Below the pieces are notes generated by a model, which saw only the letters and a program-made list of their open reading frames with translations, had not been told where the DNA came from and ran no database searches. This document shows, in pieces, positions 8,055-16,172 of a DNA stretch of 64,000 nt. This stretch comes from CAWJMD01 sp963700925 (lineage in GTDB: Bacteria; Actinomycetota; Actinomycetes; Actinomycetales; CAWJMD01), in NCBI GenBank assembly GCA_963700925.1, contig OY969553.1, positions 186,001 to 250,000 on the forward strand, given 5' to 3'. Made by a program: the position numbers and the translations under genes. Positions within the stretch are counted from its first letter, which is position 1, and the number at the start of each line of letters is the position of its first letter.

Positions 8055-8984
8055 TCAGCGGAGGTTGTTGACTGCGGCCCGCAACCCCTCGATGGACGGT
8101 GCCTCTCCCGTCCACAGCAGTACCTGGGCGGCCGCCTGGTGCACCAGCATCGCGAGGCCGTCGACGGCCACGCCCCCACCGGCCACCCATGCGGAGGCCA
8201 GGGCGGTGGGCCACGGGTCGTAGACCACGTCCAGCAGCACTCCAGGCCACCGGGCTCCAACGGCTGCTTGCTCCTGGAGGGTCTGCGCGAGCTGGTCGGC
8301 AGCTCCGGACGGCACGGTGCTGACCACCACGTCCGCACGCTGCAGCTGCTCACCGACCGGCGCGTCGTCCCACCTGACCAGGCGAGGGCGGACGTCGAGG
8401 CGCTCGGCTGCCGCCAGCACGACGCCGGCTCGCGCCGAGGACCGCACGACGACGACAGGCTCGCGGCAGCCCAGCTCCGCGAGGGCCGCGACCGCAGAGG
8501 CGGCAGTGGCGCCGCCGCCGAGCACCACGCCGGTGCCGTCACCCGGGCGCAGGCGGCTCACGCCGGCTTCGCCCAGCGCTCCGACGATGCCGCCGACATC
8601 GGTGTTGTCACCACGTCGACGGCTGCGTCCGGCAGTGTCAGACGGCTCGAAGGTCACCGTGTTGACCGCGCCCACTGCTGCCGCGAGCGGCGAGATGGAG
8701 TCGAGCAGCGGCAGCACGGCCTGCTTGAGGGGCATGGTCAGGGAGAGACCGGCCCACTCGTCGCCCAGGCCCTCGACGAACGCCGCGAGACCCGCCTCCG
8801 ACACCTCGACCCGGTCGTAGAACCAGCCCGTCAGGCCGAGCTCGGAGTACGCGGCGGCGTGCAGGGACGGCGACAGGGAATGGGCAACCGGCGACCCCAG
8901 GACCGCGGCCCGGCGCGTGACAGCCCCCCGCGGGAGTCCCTCGTGGTCGATCTCGATCCCGTGCCCGACGTCCAGGTCAGCCAC
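8055..8984 (-). CDS. aroE: Shikimate dehydrogenase
   Basis: NADPH-dependent reduction of 3-dehydroshikimate in chorismate synthesis. The 309-residue protein shows the substrate-binding SLSPSLHAAAY segment, the catalytic lysine in SLTMPLKQ, the catalytic aspartate in GDNTDV, and a nucleotide-binding GGGATA loop. The adenine-phosphate-binding region lacks the classical NRT motif and has VVVRSSARA at the corresponding place, a variation seen in actinobacterial AroE. The start overlaps the end of mltG by 8 nt, so it is the last gene of the alaS-ruvX-mltG-aroE unit. Confidence 0.9.
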   Translation of the reverse strand: MADLDVGHGIEIDHEGLPRGAVTRRAAVLGSPVAHSLSPSLHAAAYSELGLTGWFYDRVEVSEAGLAAFVEGLGDEWAGLSLTMPLKQAVLPLLDSISPLAAAVGAVNTVTFEPSDTAGRSRRRGDNTDVGGIVGALGEAGVSRLRPGDGTGVVLGGGATAASAVAALAELGCREPVVVVRSSARAGVVLAAAERLDVRPRLVRWDDAPVGEQLQRADVVVSTVPSGAADQLAQTLQEQAAVGARWPGVLLDVVYDPWPTALASAWVAGGGVAVDGLAMLVHQAAAQVLLWTGEAPSIEGLRAAVNNLR

Positions 8985-10263
8985 CGTTCTCGGCCCGCCA
9001 CGCGTTGTACTCCTCGACGAACGTCTCGAACTCCGCGTCGTCGGCGGTGAACTTGGTCTCGCCGGTGTCGGGGTTCACCGTCACGAAGAACAACCAGTCG
9101 CCCGGCTCGGGCTGGTAGGCGGCTTCGATCGCAGCCTGGCCGGGGGTGCCGATCGGCCCGGGCGGCAAGCCCTTGTGGACGCGTGTGTTGTAGGGCGAGT
9201 CGACCGCCAGGTCTTCCTGGGTCAGCTCGAGCCCCTTCTTCTTCAGGGCGAAGTTCACGGTGGAGTCCATCCCGAGGGTCATGTCCCGGTCCAGACGGTT
9301 CTGGATCACGGTGGCGATCTTGCCCAGGTCCTCGGGCCGCGAACCTTCGTTCTGGACGATGCTCGCCCGCACCAGCACCTCGCGGCGCTCCGCCGCAGGG
9401 ACACCCGCCTCGTCCATCGCGACCGTGTGGCGTTTGATCATCTCGGTCAGGATCTGCACCGGTGTCACGTCTGGGTTGAACGTGTAGGTAGCAGGGAACA
9501 GGTAGCCCTCGAGGTCACCGCCTGCCTCCGCCGGGAGGCCGATCGCCGGATCCGCGGCCGCCGCCTCCAGCTGCTCGGTGCTGAACCCGGTCTCCTCGGA
9601 GATCACCGCGAAGACGTCCGCCACCCACAGACCTTCACGGATCTGTACGGTGACGGAGATCTTGGACGCGGGGTCGAGCAGCAGAGCCAACGCGTCGGCC
9701 GCCTTCATCTCGCGCTTCAGGGTGTAGGTGCCCGGCTGCAGAGACCCGGCCCGTGGCTCGTCGCGCGCGGCGTCGACGAAGGCGCCGGCCGAGAGCACGA
9801 CACCGGCCTCCTCGAGCGCCCGTCCGATCGCCGAGCCGCTGTCCCCGGGGTTGATCACGACGTCCACGGAGCCGGTGCCCGGACCCGTGTAGTCGGTCGG
9901 CGCGCCGAAACCCGCGATCACCGGCCCGATCCAGGTCCAAGCGGCGAACACGGCGGCCCCGAAGAGCCCGAGGCACAGCACGAGCACGAGGAAGGCACGG
10001 CGGCGGCGGGCCTTGCGGCGCTTCTTGCGGAGCCGCTCTGCGCGCTGGGCGTGTCGCCCCCGCGGTACCGGCTCGTGGGCGTCGTCGTCGTACGCGTCCC
10101 ACGCGTCATGGGAGTCCACGTCGGCGTCATGCATGCCTGGGAGCTCGTCACGTCTGACCCTGCCCCCCCGGTCGGCACGGTGGTCGGAGGTGCGCTCGGA
10201 GCGCGTGCGCCGGGCGTCGCGACGTCGCGTCTGCGACCGCTCCGGGTCGAACAGGTCGCTCAT
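8977..10263 (-). CDS. mltG: Endolytic murein transglycosylase MltG
   Basis: Membrane-anchored lytic transglycosylase that cuts nascent peptidoglycan strands and sets glycan length. The 428-residue protein has a ~90-residue highly charged Arg/Asp/His-rich cytoplasmic tail, one membrane helix (AFLVLVLCLGLFGAAVFAAW), a LysM-like subdomain and the YceG catalytic domain with LEGYLFPATY, the catalytic Glu in ASIVQNEG, and SPYNTRVHKGLPPGPI. The start overlaps the ruvX stop (ATGA). A long cytoplasmic tail is usual in actinobacterial MltG. Confidence 0.93.
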   Translation of the reverse strand: MSDLFDPERSQTRRRDARRTRSERTSDHRADRGGRVRRDELPGMHDADVDSHDAWDAYDDDAHEPVPRGRHAQRAERLRKKRRKARRRRAFLVLVLCLGLFGAAVFAAWTWIGPVIAGFGAPTDYTGPGTGSVDVVINPGDSGSAIGRALEEAGVVLSAGAFVDAARDEPRAGSLQPGTYTLKREMKAADALALLLDPASKISVTVQIREGLWVADVFAVISEETGFSTEQLEAAAADPAIGLPAEAGGDLEGYLFPATYTFNPDVTPVQILTEMIKRHTVAMDEAGVPAAERREVLVRASIVQNEGSRPEDLGKIATVIQNRLDRDMTLGMDSTVNFALKKKGLELTQEDLAVDSPYNTRVHKGLPPGPIGTPGQAAIEAAYQPEPGDWLFFVTVNPDTGETKFTADDAEFETFVEEYNAWRAENGG

Positions 10264-10784
10264 CCGGGAGTGGCCTCCTGGGCGCTCGGTGACGGGCCGT
10301 CCGCCACCGGTCCGGGGTCCACGAGCGACCCCGGCGCGCGCCCCGACGCCCGCTCGGCGTCGAGTGCGCTCTGCAGCACCACCACCGCCGCGACCTGGTC
10401 CACGACGACGCGGTGCCTGCGCCCCTTCACGCCCGCACCGTGGAGCTGCTGGTGCGCGGCGACCGTGCTGAGGCGCTCGTCCACCAGCCGCACCGGAATC
10501 GGCGCCAGCAGGCGGGCAAGACCGACAGCGTAGCCCCGAGCGAGCGCCGCGGCGGGACCCTCGCGGCCCGACATCGACAACGGAAGCCCGACGATGACTT
10601 CGATCGCGCCGCGCGCCGTCGCCTCCTGCAGCACGCGGCGCAGGTCGCCGTCGCCCGCGGCGTCGCGGGCCAGGGTGTCGACGGCCGACGCCAGCAGCCC
10701 GTCAGGGTCGCTGGCCGAGAGGCCCACGCGAACCGACCCGACGTCGACGCCGAGCCGGACACCTCGCCGCATCACGCCGTCCAA
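10260..10784 (-). CDS. ruvX: YqgF/RuvX-type Holliday junction resolvase-like RNase
   Basis: A 174-residue RNase H-fold protein. The first beta strand GVRLGVDVGSVRVGLS carries the first catalytic Asp, VDERLSTV the Glu, and DQVAAVVVLQSALD the last acidic residue. In E. coli YqgF acts in 16S rRNA 5' maturation; the Holliday-junction role is by similarity. It starts 10 nt after the alaS stop and overlaps mltG at its own end, a conserved actinobacterial operon. Confidence 0.9.
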   Translation of the reverse strand: MDGVMRRGVRLGVDVGSVRVGLSASDPDGLLASAVDTLARDAAGDGDLRRVLQEATARGAIEVIVGLPLSMSGREGPAAALARGYAVGLARLLAPIPVRLVDERLSTVAAHQQLHGAGVKGRRHRVVVDQVAAVVVLQSALDAERASGRAPGSLVDPGPVADGPSPSAQEATPG

Positions 10785-10794
10785 CAGCGCAGCC

Positions 10795-13488
10795 TCATCG
10801 GCCGGCCGTCACCTTCTCGCCGACCGTGTGCTCGACCGCCTTCAGGGCTGCGTCGATGGCGCCGGCGTCAGTGCCGCCGCCCTGCGCGACGTCGTCCTTG
10901 CCGCCCCCACCGCCGCCAAGCCGTTGCGCCGCAACGCGAACCAGCTCGCCCGCCTTCACGCCCCACTGCCGTGCCGCGTCGTTCGTGGCCACGACGACCA
11001 GCGGCCGATCCTTCGCGACACCGGCGACGACGACCGTGACCGGACGGTCGTTGCCCAGCCGGGCGCGCACGTCCAAGGCAAGGGAGCGCACGTCGTCGGC
11101 AGACCCGACGGTCCCCGCGTCGTGGCCGACGTACGCCACCCCGAAGACGTCCGTCGGGTTGGCCGCGAGGCGTCCGGCAGCTGCCATCACCTGTTGGGCA
11201 GCCGACGAGGAGAGCTTCTTCTCCGCGGCCTTGAGCTGGGCGAGCAGCGACGCCACTCGTTCGGGCAGCTCCTCCGGACGCACCTTGAGCGTGTCGGTCA
11301 GCGCCAGCACCAGCGCCCTCTCCCGCGCCAGGTCGCGGAACGCGTCGATGCCGACGAGCGCCTCGACGCGGCGCAGCCCGGCCCCGACGGACGACTCCCC
11401 CGTCATCGCGATCAGGCCCACCTGGCTGGAGTGCTGCACGTGCGTTCCGCCGCACAGCTCGCGCGACCACTCGCCGCCCATCTCGACGACGCGCACCTGC
11501 TCGTCGTAGGTCTCCCCGAAGAGCGCGAGGGCGCCGAGCTCGCGAGCCCGCCCGAGCGGCATGTACGTGGCCGACACCGGCAGGTCGCGGCGGATCGCCA
11601 GGTTCGCGACCTCCTCGACCTCGCTGCGCGTCTCGCGGCTGAGGCCGGACGGCCACGCGAAGTCGAGCCGGAGGTAGCCCGGCTTGTTGTACGACCCGCT
11701 CTGCAGCGCGCTCGGCCCGAGCACCTGCCGCAGCGCCGCGTGCATCACGTGGGTTCCCGAGTGCGCCTGGCACGCCCCGAGGCGCCACTGCTCGTCGACG
11801 CTGGCCTCGACCTGCTGGCCCTCGATGACCTCGCCGCCGGCGACCTGGACGCGGTGGACCACCAGGCCCTTGATCGGTCGCTGCACGTCGAGGACATCGA
11901 GCCTCAGCCCGCCGTCACCCGTGATCGTCCCGGCGTCGGAGTCCTGTCCACCCGACTCGGCGTAGAACGGGGTCTGGTCGAGGACGACCTCGACGACCTG
12001 GCCGGCCTGAACCGCCGGCACTCGGTCCCCGTCCAGCAGCAGCCCGCGTACCGACGTGCCGGTCACCAGCTCGCGGTAGCCGGTGAACTCCGTCGGACCG
12101 GCCACGCGCAGGTCGCGGTAGGCGGTGGTGTCCAGCCGTCCGGCCTTCTTCGCCCGCGCGTCGGCCTTGGCCCGCTCGCGCTGCGCCGTCATCAGGCGCG
12201 TGAAACCCTCGCGGTCGACCTCGACGCCCTGCTCCGCGGCCATCTCAAGGGTGAGGTCGATCGGGAACCCGTAGGTGTCGTGCAGGGTGAAGGCCTGGTC
12301 GCCGGTCAGCGCGGGCGAAGTCCCGTCCGAGACAGCGCTTTTCGCCTTCTGCACGGCTGTGTCCAGGATCGTCGTACCCGAGGCGAGGGTGCGACGGAAC
12401 GCCTCTTCCTCCCCGTAGGCGACCCCGCTGATGCGGCCGAAGTCGCGCTCGAGCTCGGGGTACGACTTCTTCATCCGTTCGAGCGAAACCGGCAGCAGCT
12501 CAGGCAATGTGGTGGTGTCGACGCCGAGCAGCCGCATCGCCCGCACGCTGCGGCGAAGCAGGCGGCGCAGCACGTAGCCGCGGCCCTCGTTGCCCGGGGT
12601 GATGCCGTCGCCGATCAGCATCAGCGACGAGCGGACGTGGTCGGCCACCACGCGCAGCCGCACGTCCGAGGCATGGTCGCGCCCGTACGCGACGCCGCAC
12701 ATCTGCGCCGCCTTCTCGATCACGGGGTAGACCTCGTCGATCTCGTACAGGTTGTCGACGCCCTGCAGCAGGTAGGCAACCCGCTCCAGGCCGAGGCCCG
12801 TGTCGATGTTCTTGCTGGGTAGCGGGCCGGAGACGTCGAAGTCCTCTTTGGAGCGGACGGCCGACAGCTCCTCCTGCATGAACACGAGGTTCCAGATCTC
12901 GAGGTACCGGTCCTCGTCGACGATGGGGCCACCATCGGGCCCGTACTCGGCCCCGCGGTCCACATAGATCTCGCTGCAGGGTCCACCCGGGCCCGGCGCG
13001 CCGGTCGACCAGTAGTTGTCCGTCTTGCCCCGGCGCTGGATCCGCTCGTCCGGCAGCCCCGCGACCTTCTTCCACAGCCCGACGGCCTCGTCGTCGTCGA
13101 GGTAGACGGTGACCCAGATCTTGTCCGGGTCGAAGCCGTAGCCCCCGTCGGCCTGCGACCCGGTGACCAGCTCCCAGGCGTAGCCGATCGCGCCTTCCTT
13201 GAAGTAGTCGCCGAACGAGAAGTTGCCGTTCATCTGGAAGAACGTGCCGTGGCGGGTGGTCTTGCCGACCTCCTCGATGTCCTGCGTGCGGACGCACTTC
13301 TGCACGCTCGTCGCACGCTTCCACGGCGGGGTCTGCTGACCGGTCAGGTACGGGATGAACGGGACCATGCCGGCGACGGTGAAGAGCAGTGTCGGGTCGT
13401 CGCTGATCAGCGAGGCGCTGGGCACCACGGTGTGGTCGCGGCTCTCGAAGTACTGCAGCCAGCGGCGGCGGATCTCGGCGGTTTCCAT
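10795..13488 (-). CDS. alaS: Alanyl-tRNA synthetase
   Basis: Attaches alanine to tRNA-Ala and edits Ser/Gly mischarging. The 897-residue length is normal. An N-terminal class II core is followed by the tRNA-recognition domain, the editing domain with the metal ligands in AHSGTHVMHAAL and RELCGGTHVQ, and a C-Ala/DHHA1 domain with the glycine-rich GGGGGGKDD. Upstream (13489-13619) are degenerate ~10 bp repeats but no recognisable T-box. It follows the DUF948 and DUF6167-like genes, as in other actinobacteria. Confidence 0.97.
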   Translation of the reverse strand: METAEIRRRWLQYFESRDHTVVPSASLISDDPTLLFTVAGMVPFIPYLTGQQTPPWKRATSVQKCVRTQDIEEVGKTTRHGTFFQMNGNFSFGDYFKEGAIGYAWELVTGSQADGGYGFDPDKIWVTVYLDDDEAVGLWKKVAGLPDERIQRRGKTDNYWSTGAPGPGGPCSEIYVDRGAEYGPDGGPIVDEDRYLEIWNLVFMQEELSAVRSKEDFDVSGPLPSKNIDTGLGLERVAYLLQGVDNLYEIDEVYPVIEKAAQMCGVAYGRDHASDVRLRVVADHVRSSLMLIGDGITPGNEGRGYVLRRLLRRSVRAMRLLGVDTTTLPELLPVSLERMKKSYPELERDFGRISGVAYGEEEAFRRTLASGTTILDTAVQKAKSAVSDGTSPALTGDQAFTLHDTYGFPIDLTLEMAAEQGVEVDREGFTRLMTAQRERAKADARAKKAGRLDTTAYRDLRVAGPTEFTGYRELVTGTSVRGLLLDGDRVPAVQAGQVVEVVLDQTPFYAESGGQDSDAGTITGDGGLRLDVLDVQRPIKGLVVHRVQVAGGEVIEGQQVEASVDEQWRLGACQAHSGTHVMHAALRQVLGPSALQSGSYNKPGYLRLDFAWPSGLSRETRSEVEEVANLAIRRDLPVSATYMPLGRARELGALALFGETYDEQVRVVEMGGEWSRELCGGTHVQHSSQVGLIAMTGESSVGAGLRRVEALVGIDAFRDLARERALVLALTDTLKVRPEELPERVASLLAQLKAAEKKLSSSAAQQVMAAAGRLAANPTDVFGVAYVGHDAGTVGSADDVRSLALDVRARLGNDRPVTVVVAGVAKDRPLVVVATNDAARQWGVKAGELVRVAAQRLGGGGGGKDDVAQGGGTDAGAIDAALKAVEHTVGEKVTAGR

Positions 13489-13535
13489 CAGTGCTTCCTC
13501 GCGTGGTCGGGGACGGGGCGGCCTCGGCCGATCTC

Positions 13536-13600
13536 CCGGGTGTCGCGTGTCGCCAGGTGTCGCCCGGTGGCTCCCAGGTGTCTCCAGGGTCCCAGGGACG
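13536..13600 (-). repeat. Degenerate ~10 bp tandem repeats upstream of alaS
   Basis: The alaS leader contains a run of related decamers, on the plus strand CAGGTGTCGC, CCGGTGGCTC, CCAGGTGTCT and CCAGGGTCCC. No known riboswitch core is visible. The tract may be a slippage product rather than a regulatory structure. Confidence 0.4.
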
Positions 13601-13619
13601 TTCTGCCAGGAGCCCGGTG

Positions 13620-13904
13620 TCAGGCCTCCGGCGTCGCCGGCTTGTAGAGAGGGTCGGCGGCCGGGTCCGCGCTGGTCGGGTCGACGTCGCCGGCCAGGGC
13701 GGCCCTCAGCTCAGCCTCACGCTCGGCGGCCCCCTCGCGGACGGCGTCGGCGAACTCGCGGAACGCCTCGCCGAAGGTCGAGACCGAGTCGGCCAGACCC
13801 TCGGACAGCCCCTGCGGGCTGTAGGCGTGCGCGGTCTGGGTGATCTTGCGGACGGCGTAGATGCCGGCGGCGGCCCCCAGCGCGATCCAGAACAGTCGTC
13901 CCAC
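13620..13904 (-). CDS. DUF6167-like small membrane-anchored protein
   Basis: A 94-residue protein (GTG start) with one N-terminal membrane helix (LFWIALGAAAGIYAV) followed by an amphipathic, Ala/Glu-rich helix (FREFADAVREGAAEREAEL) and a disordered acidic tail. Small proteins of this type are conserved between rpsD/DUF948 and alaS in actinobacteria. No biochemical function is known to me. It starts 3 nt after the DUF948 gene's stop, so the two are very likely co-translated. Confidence 0.75.
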   Translation of the reverse strand: MGRLFWIALGAAAGIYAVRKITQTAHAYSPQGLSEGLADSVSTFGEAFREFADAVREGAAEREAELRAALAGDVDPTSADPAADPLYKPATPEA

Positions 13905-13907
13905 GTT

Positions 13908-14321
13908 TCAGCCCTTCCTGCGGCGTCGGCCGCGCTTGTTGGCTCCGGTCTGCCGACCGTTCATGGCGCTGCGAACCCCGTACGTGAAGGCGGCCACGCG
14001 GATCACCGGCGACCCCAGCGTGGCCGCGAACAGCGTCGTCAGCGCCGACACGTTGGTGGCTACCTGCACGCCGTTGTCGGCGATCACGCCGGCCTTGGTC
14101 GTGAGCGTGTCGACCTTGGCGAGCTGGTGGTTCGTGTGGCTGATCGTCGTGGTCGCCTCGCCGATCAGGGGCATCGTCTCGTCCGAAAGCCCTTTGATCG
14201 TAGTGCGGGTCTCATCGAGCACCCCGCCCATCTTCCACAGGGGCCGGGCGAGCAGGGCGACGAGGGCGATGAAGCCTGCGGCGAACAGCAGCCCGACAAT
14301 CCCTCCGACGGTCAACTCCAC
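13908..14321 (-). CDS. DUF948 family membrane-anchored helical protein
   Basis: The GTG at 14321 is preceded by a perfect AGGAGG at 5 nt, giving 137 residues. An N-terminal membrane helix (TVGGIVGLLFAAGFIALVALL) is followed by heptad-like sequence (ETRTTIKGLSDETMPLIGEA) as in DUF948 proteins and a basic tail (GANKRGRRRRKG). DUF948 proteins lie in this alaS operon across actinobacteria and are thought to be structural coiled-coil membrane proteins of unknown role. Probably a partner of the next gene. Confidence 0.85.
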   Translation of the reverse strand: MELTVGGIVGLLFAAGFIALVALLARPLWKMGGVLDETRTTIKGLSDETMPLIGEATTTISHTNHQLAKVDTLTTKAGVIADNGVQVATNVSALTTLFAATLGSPVIRVAAFTYGVRSAMNGRQTGANKRGRRRRKG

Positions 14322-14407
14322 CTGGTCCTCCTGGTAGGCACTGGGTCGGCTCTGGACGCGGCCGTTCAGCCGCGCGACGACGACGTGCAGCCGCCGTCCG
14401 CCGACCC

Positions 14408-14512
14408 TATCCCTCGCTCCTCCAGCCCACACAGATCGCATCGGATCGCGTGGGCTGGACGAGCACCTCGGTGGGGACGTGTGGGTGGAGGGAGCAAGCA
14501 GATGGGGTCAGC
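14408..14512. repeat. Intergenic repeat element, copy 1 (with terminator-like hairpin)
   Basis: A ~105 bp block directly beyond the rpsD stop that is closely similar, in the same orientation, to 16050-16155. It contains three related arms: GCTCCTCCAGCCCACAC, then GTGGGCTGGACGAGC in inverse orientation, then GTGTGGGTGGAGGGAGC. The first two form a stem (CCAGCCCAC with GTGGGCTGG) that could act as a bidirectional terminator. Two copies in one window suggest a dispersed element or a local duplication. Confidence 0.7.
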
Positions 14513-15137
14513 GGGCGTAGAACTCCACGACCTTCGAGACCTCGCAGATCACGGGGACCTCCTCGCGCCGCGGCGAGCGCAGCAGGGTGACCTGGAGGTC
14601 GTCGAGTCGCACATCGAGGTACTTCGGCAGCTGGGGCAGCACGTCGCGGTGCCCCCCCGCTGCCGCGACCTGGAACGGCGCCATCGCGCGGCTGCGTTCG
14701 GCGACCGTGATGGTCTGACCCGGCGAGAGCCGGTACGACGGCTTGTCGACACGGCGACCGTCGACCAGCACGTGCCGGTGCACCACAGCCTGCCGAGCCT
14801 GGGCGATCGTCCGGGCGAGTCCCGCCCGCAGCACGGTGGCGTCGAGCCGACGCTCGAGCAGCTCGATCAGCACGTCACCGGTCTGCTCCTGGCTCTTGCG
14901 CGCCTCGTCGACCACGCGCCGCAGCTGGGTCTCGCGGATGCCGTACTGCGCCCGTAGCCGCTGCTTCTCGCGCAGCCGCAGCGCGTAGTCGGTCTGAGGG
15001 GCGCGCCGGCCGCGGCCGTGCTCGCCCGGTGGGTACGGCCGACGCTCGAAGTACGCCACGGCCTTGGGCGTGAGAGCGAGGCCGAGGGCACGCGAGAGCC
15101 GCACCTGGCGGCGGGAGCGGTCGGTGGCAGCGGGCAT
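14508..15137 (-). CDS. rpsD: 30S ribosomal protein S4
   Basis: Binds 16S rRNA and helps nucleate the small subunit. The 209-residue protein has the S4 N-terminal pattern (RALGLALTPKAVAYFERRPY, PPGEHGRG), then REKQRLRAQY, and the S4 RNA-binding domain (LLERRLDATVLRAGLARTIA ... VHRHVLVDGRRVDKPSYRL). No zinc-binding cysteine cluster is present. The ATG at 15137 has AGGAG 8 nt upstream. The location beside rarA and alaS matches Streptomyces rpsD, not the rpsM-rpsK-rpoA cluster. Whether another S4 copy exists elsewhere in the genome cannot be seen. The upstream region is shared with an iron box at 15176-15194. Confidence 0.93.
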   Translation of the reverse strand: MPAATDRSRRQVRLSRALGLALTPKAVAYFERRPYPPGEHGRGRRAPQTDYALRLREKQRLRAQYGIRETQLRRVVDEARKSQEQTGDVLIELLERRLDATVLRAGLARTIAQARQAVVHRHVLVDGRRVDKPSYRLSPGQTITVAERSRAMAPFQVAAAGGHRDVLPQLPKYLDVRLDDLQVTLLRSPRREEVPVICEVSKVVEFYAR

Positions 15138-15175
15138 CGGCGGGTCTCCTGTGGTCGTGGTCCTGACGAGTGAGT

Positions 15176-15194
15176 TTAGGTTAGCCTAACCTCA
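15176..15194 (+). promoter_or_regulatory. DtxR/IdeR-type iron box
   Basis: TTAGGTTAGCCTAACCTCA is a near-perfect palindrome matching 17 of 19 positions of the DtxR/IdeR consensus. It ends on the first base of the HugZ-like start codon and lies 38 nt upstream of the rpsD start. Binding of iron-loaded repressor here should block the plus-strand gene and could also affect rpsD. Confidence 0.85.
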
Positions 15195-16045
15195 TGCCCC
15201 ACTCGGTCTACGACCCTGCCGTGCCCCTCCTGCCGGCCGCGGAGGTCGCGGCGACACTGCTCTGTGGCAGTGGGACGGCGTCCCTGGGCACCGACGTGCA
15301 CCCCGGCGTCGACGTGCTGCACGCCCGTGACCGCGACGGCACCCCCCTGCTACTGGCTGGAGCGGACGACGTCCGCCCGCTGGGTGTCACCGCGACGGGT
15401 GACGACGTGCCGGCGCAGCTGGACATCGCCTCGTACGCGCCCCTGCCTGACCTGACGGTCCCGCGCGCCATCGCCCAGGTGGTGGGCTGGGTCCGCACCG
15501 TGCCGGCGAACGAGGTGGCGCGCCGCCTGACCGCCACCTGCCACGCCGGTGACTTCGGCGAGGCGTTCCGCTCGTGGCCCGGCGCGCGGCTGCTCGCCCT
15601 GCACGTCGCCGAGGTCAGCCTCCACCGGTCAACGGGCTGCGAGCGACTCGAGCCGGAGGAGGTCGAGGCCGCATCGCCCGACCCTCTGGCTCCCCAGGAG
15701 GCGGAGGCGCTCGGGCGGCTCCAGGAGACGTGCGGCAGTCGGCTGCTGGGTCTCGTGCGGGCCCTCGGGCACGCCCACACGGCGGACCGAGCCCGCGACA
15801 TCCGCCTGGCCGAGGTGCAGGAGGTGCGGGCCACCGCCGTCGACCGGTGCGGGCTCACCCTTCGGTGCACCGGTGTCGACCGAGGCGGCATCGAGGGGCT
15901 GTCGGGACTGTCGGACTCCAGCTCGGTGAGCTCCATCCGCGTCGCCTTTCCGAAGGCGGTGCGAACCGTGGACGAGGCCATCGACGCCGTAGCGCTGCTC
16001 GCTCTCGGCCAGCACCACTGCGCCGGCCAGTGCCCGTACCTGTGA
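15194..16045 (+). CDS. Iron-regulated HugZ/DUF2470-like protein (probable heme-iron utilisation)
   Basis: A 283-residue protein. The C-terminal half (LLGLVRALGHAHTADRARDI ... VDRCGLTLRCTG ... VAFPKAVRTVDEAIDAV) follows the DUF2470/HugZ C-terminal pattern. The N-terminal ~110 residues look like a degenerate split-barrel (flavin-reductase/PNPOx-like) domain. HugZ proteins degrade heme to release iron. It ends in HHCAGQCPYL, a His/Cys-rich tail that could bind metal or heme; this is inference. The ATG overlaps a DtxR box, implying iron repression and possibly a leaderless mRNA. It lies antiparallel in an otherwise minus-strand conserved operon, consistent with insertion. Exact enzymatic activity is not shown by the sequence. 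Confidence 0.6.
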   Translation: MPHSVYDPAVPLLPAAEVAATLLCGSGTASLGTDVHPGVDVLHARDRDGTPLLLAGADDVRPLGVTATGDDVPAQLDIASYAPLPDLTVPRAIAQVVGWVRTVPANEVARRLTATCHAGDFGEAFRSWPGARLLALHVAEVSLHRSTGCERLEPEEVEAASPDPLAPQEAEALGRLQETCGSRLLGLVRALGHAHTADRARDIRLAEVQEVRATAVDRCGLTLRCTGVDRGGIEGLSGLSDSSSVSSIRVAFPKAVRTVDEAIDAVALLALGQHHCAGQCPYL

Positions 16046-16049
16046 CGCC

Positions 16050-16155
16050 GTAGCTCGCTCCTGAGGCCCACACAGTTCGCGGCTGGCTGTGTGGGCTGGG
16101 CGAGTAGCCCGGTGGGGGCGTGTGGGTAGGAGGAGCAAGGGGGACGGGGTCAGGG
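16050..16155. repeat. Intergenic repeat element, copy 2
   Basis: Second copy of the ~105 bp element, between the HugZ-like stop and the rarA stop. It aligns with copy 1 over CTCGCTCCT..GCCCACACAG, GTGGGCTGG.CGAG, CGGTGGGG.CGTGTGGGT and GGGGTCAG.GGGCG. Its own stem is GGCCCACACAG with CTGTGTGGGCT, better paired than in copy 1. Both copies sit just 3' of a minus-strand gene. Confidence 0.7.
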
Positions 16156-16172
16156 GGCGCCCTCAGGGGGCG

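Noticed and set aside
13489..13619. T-box leader of alaS
   Set aside because: No T-box sequence or specifier stem could be found; only degenerate repeats.
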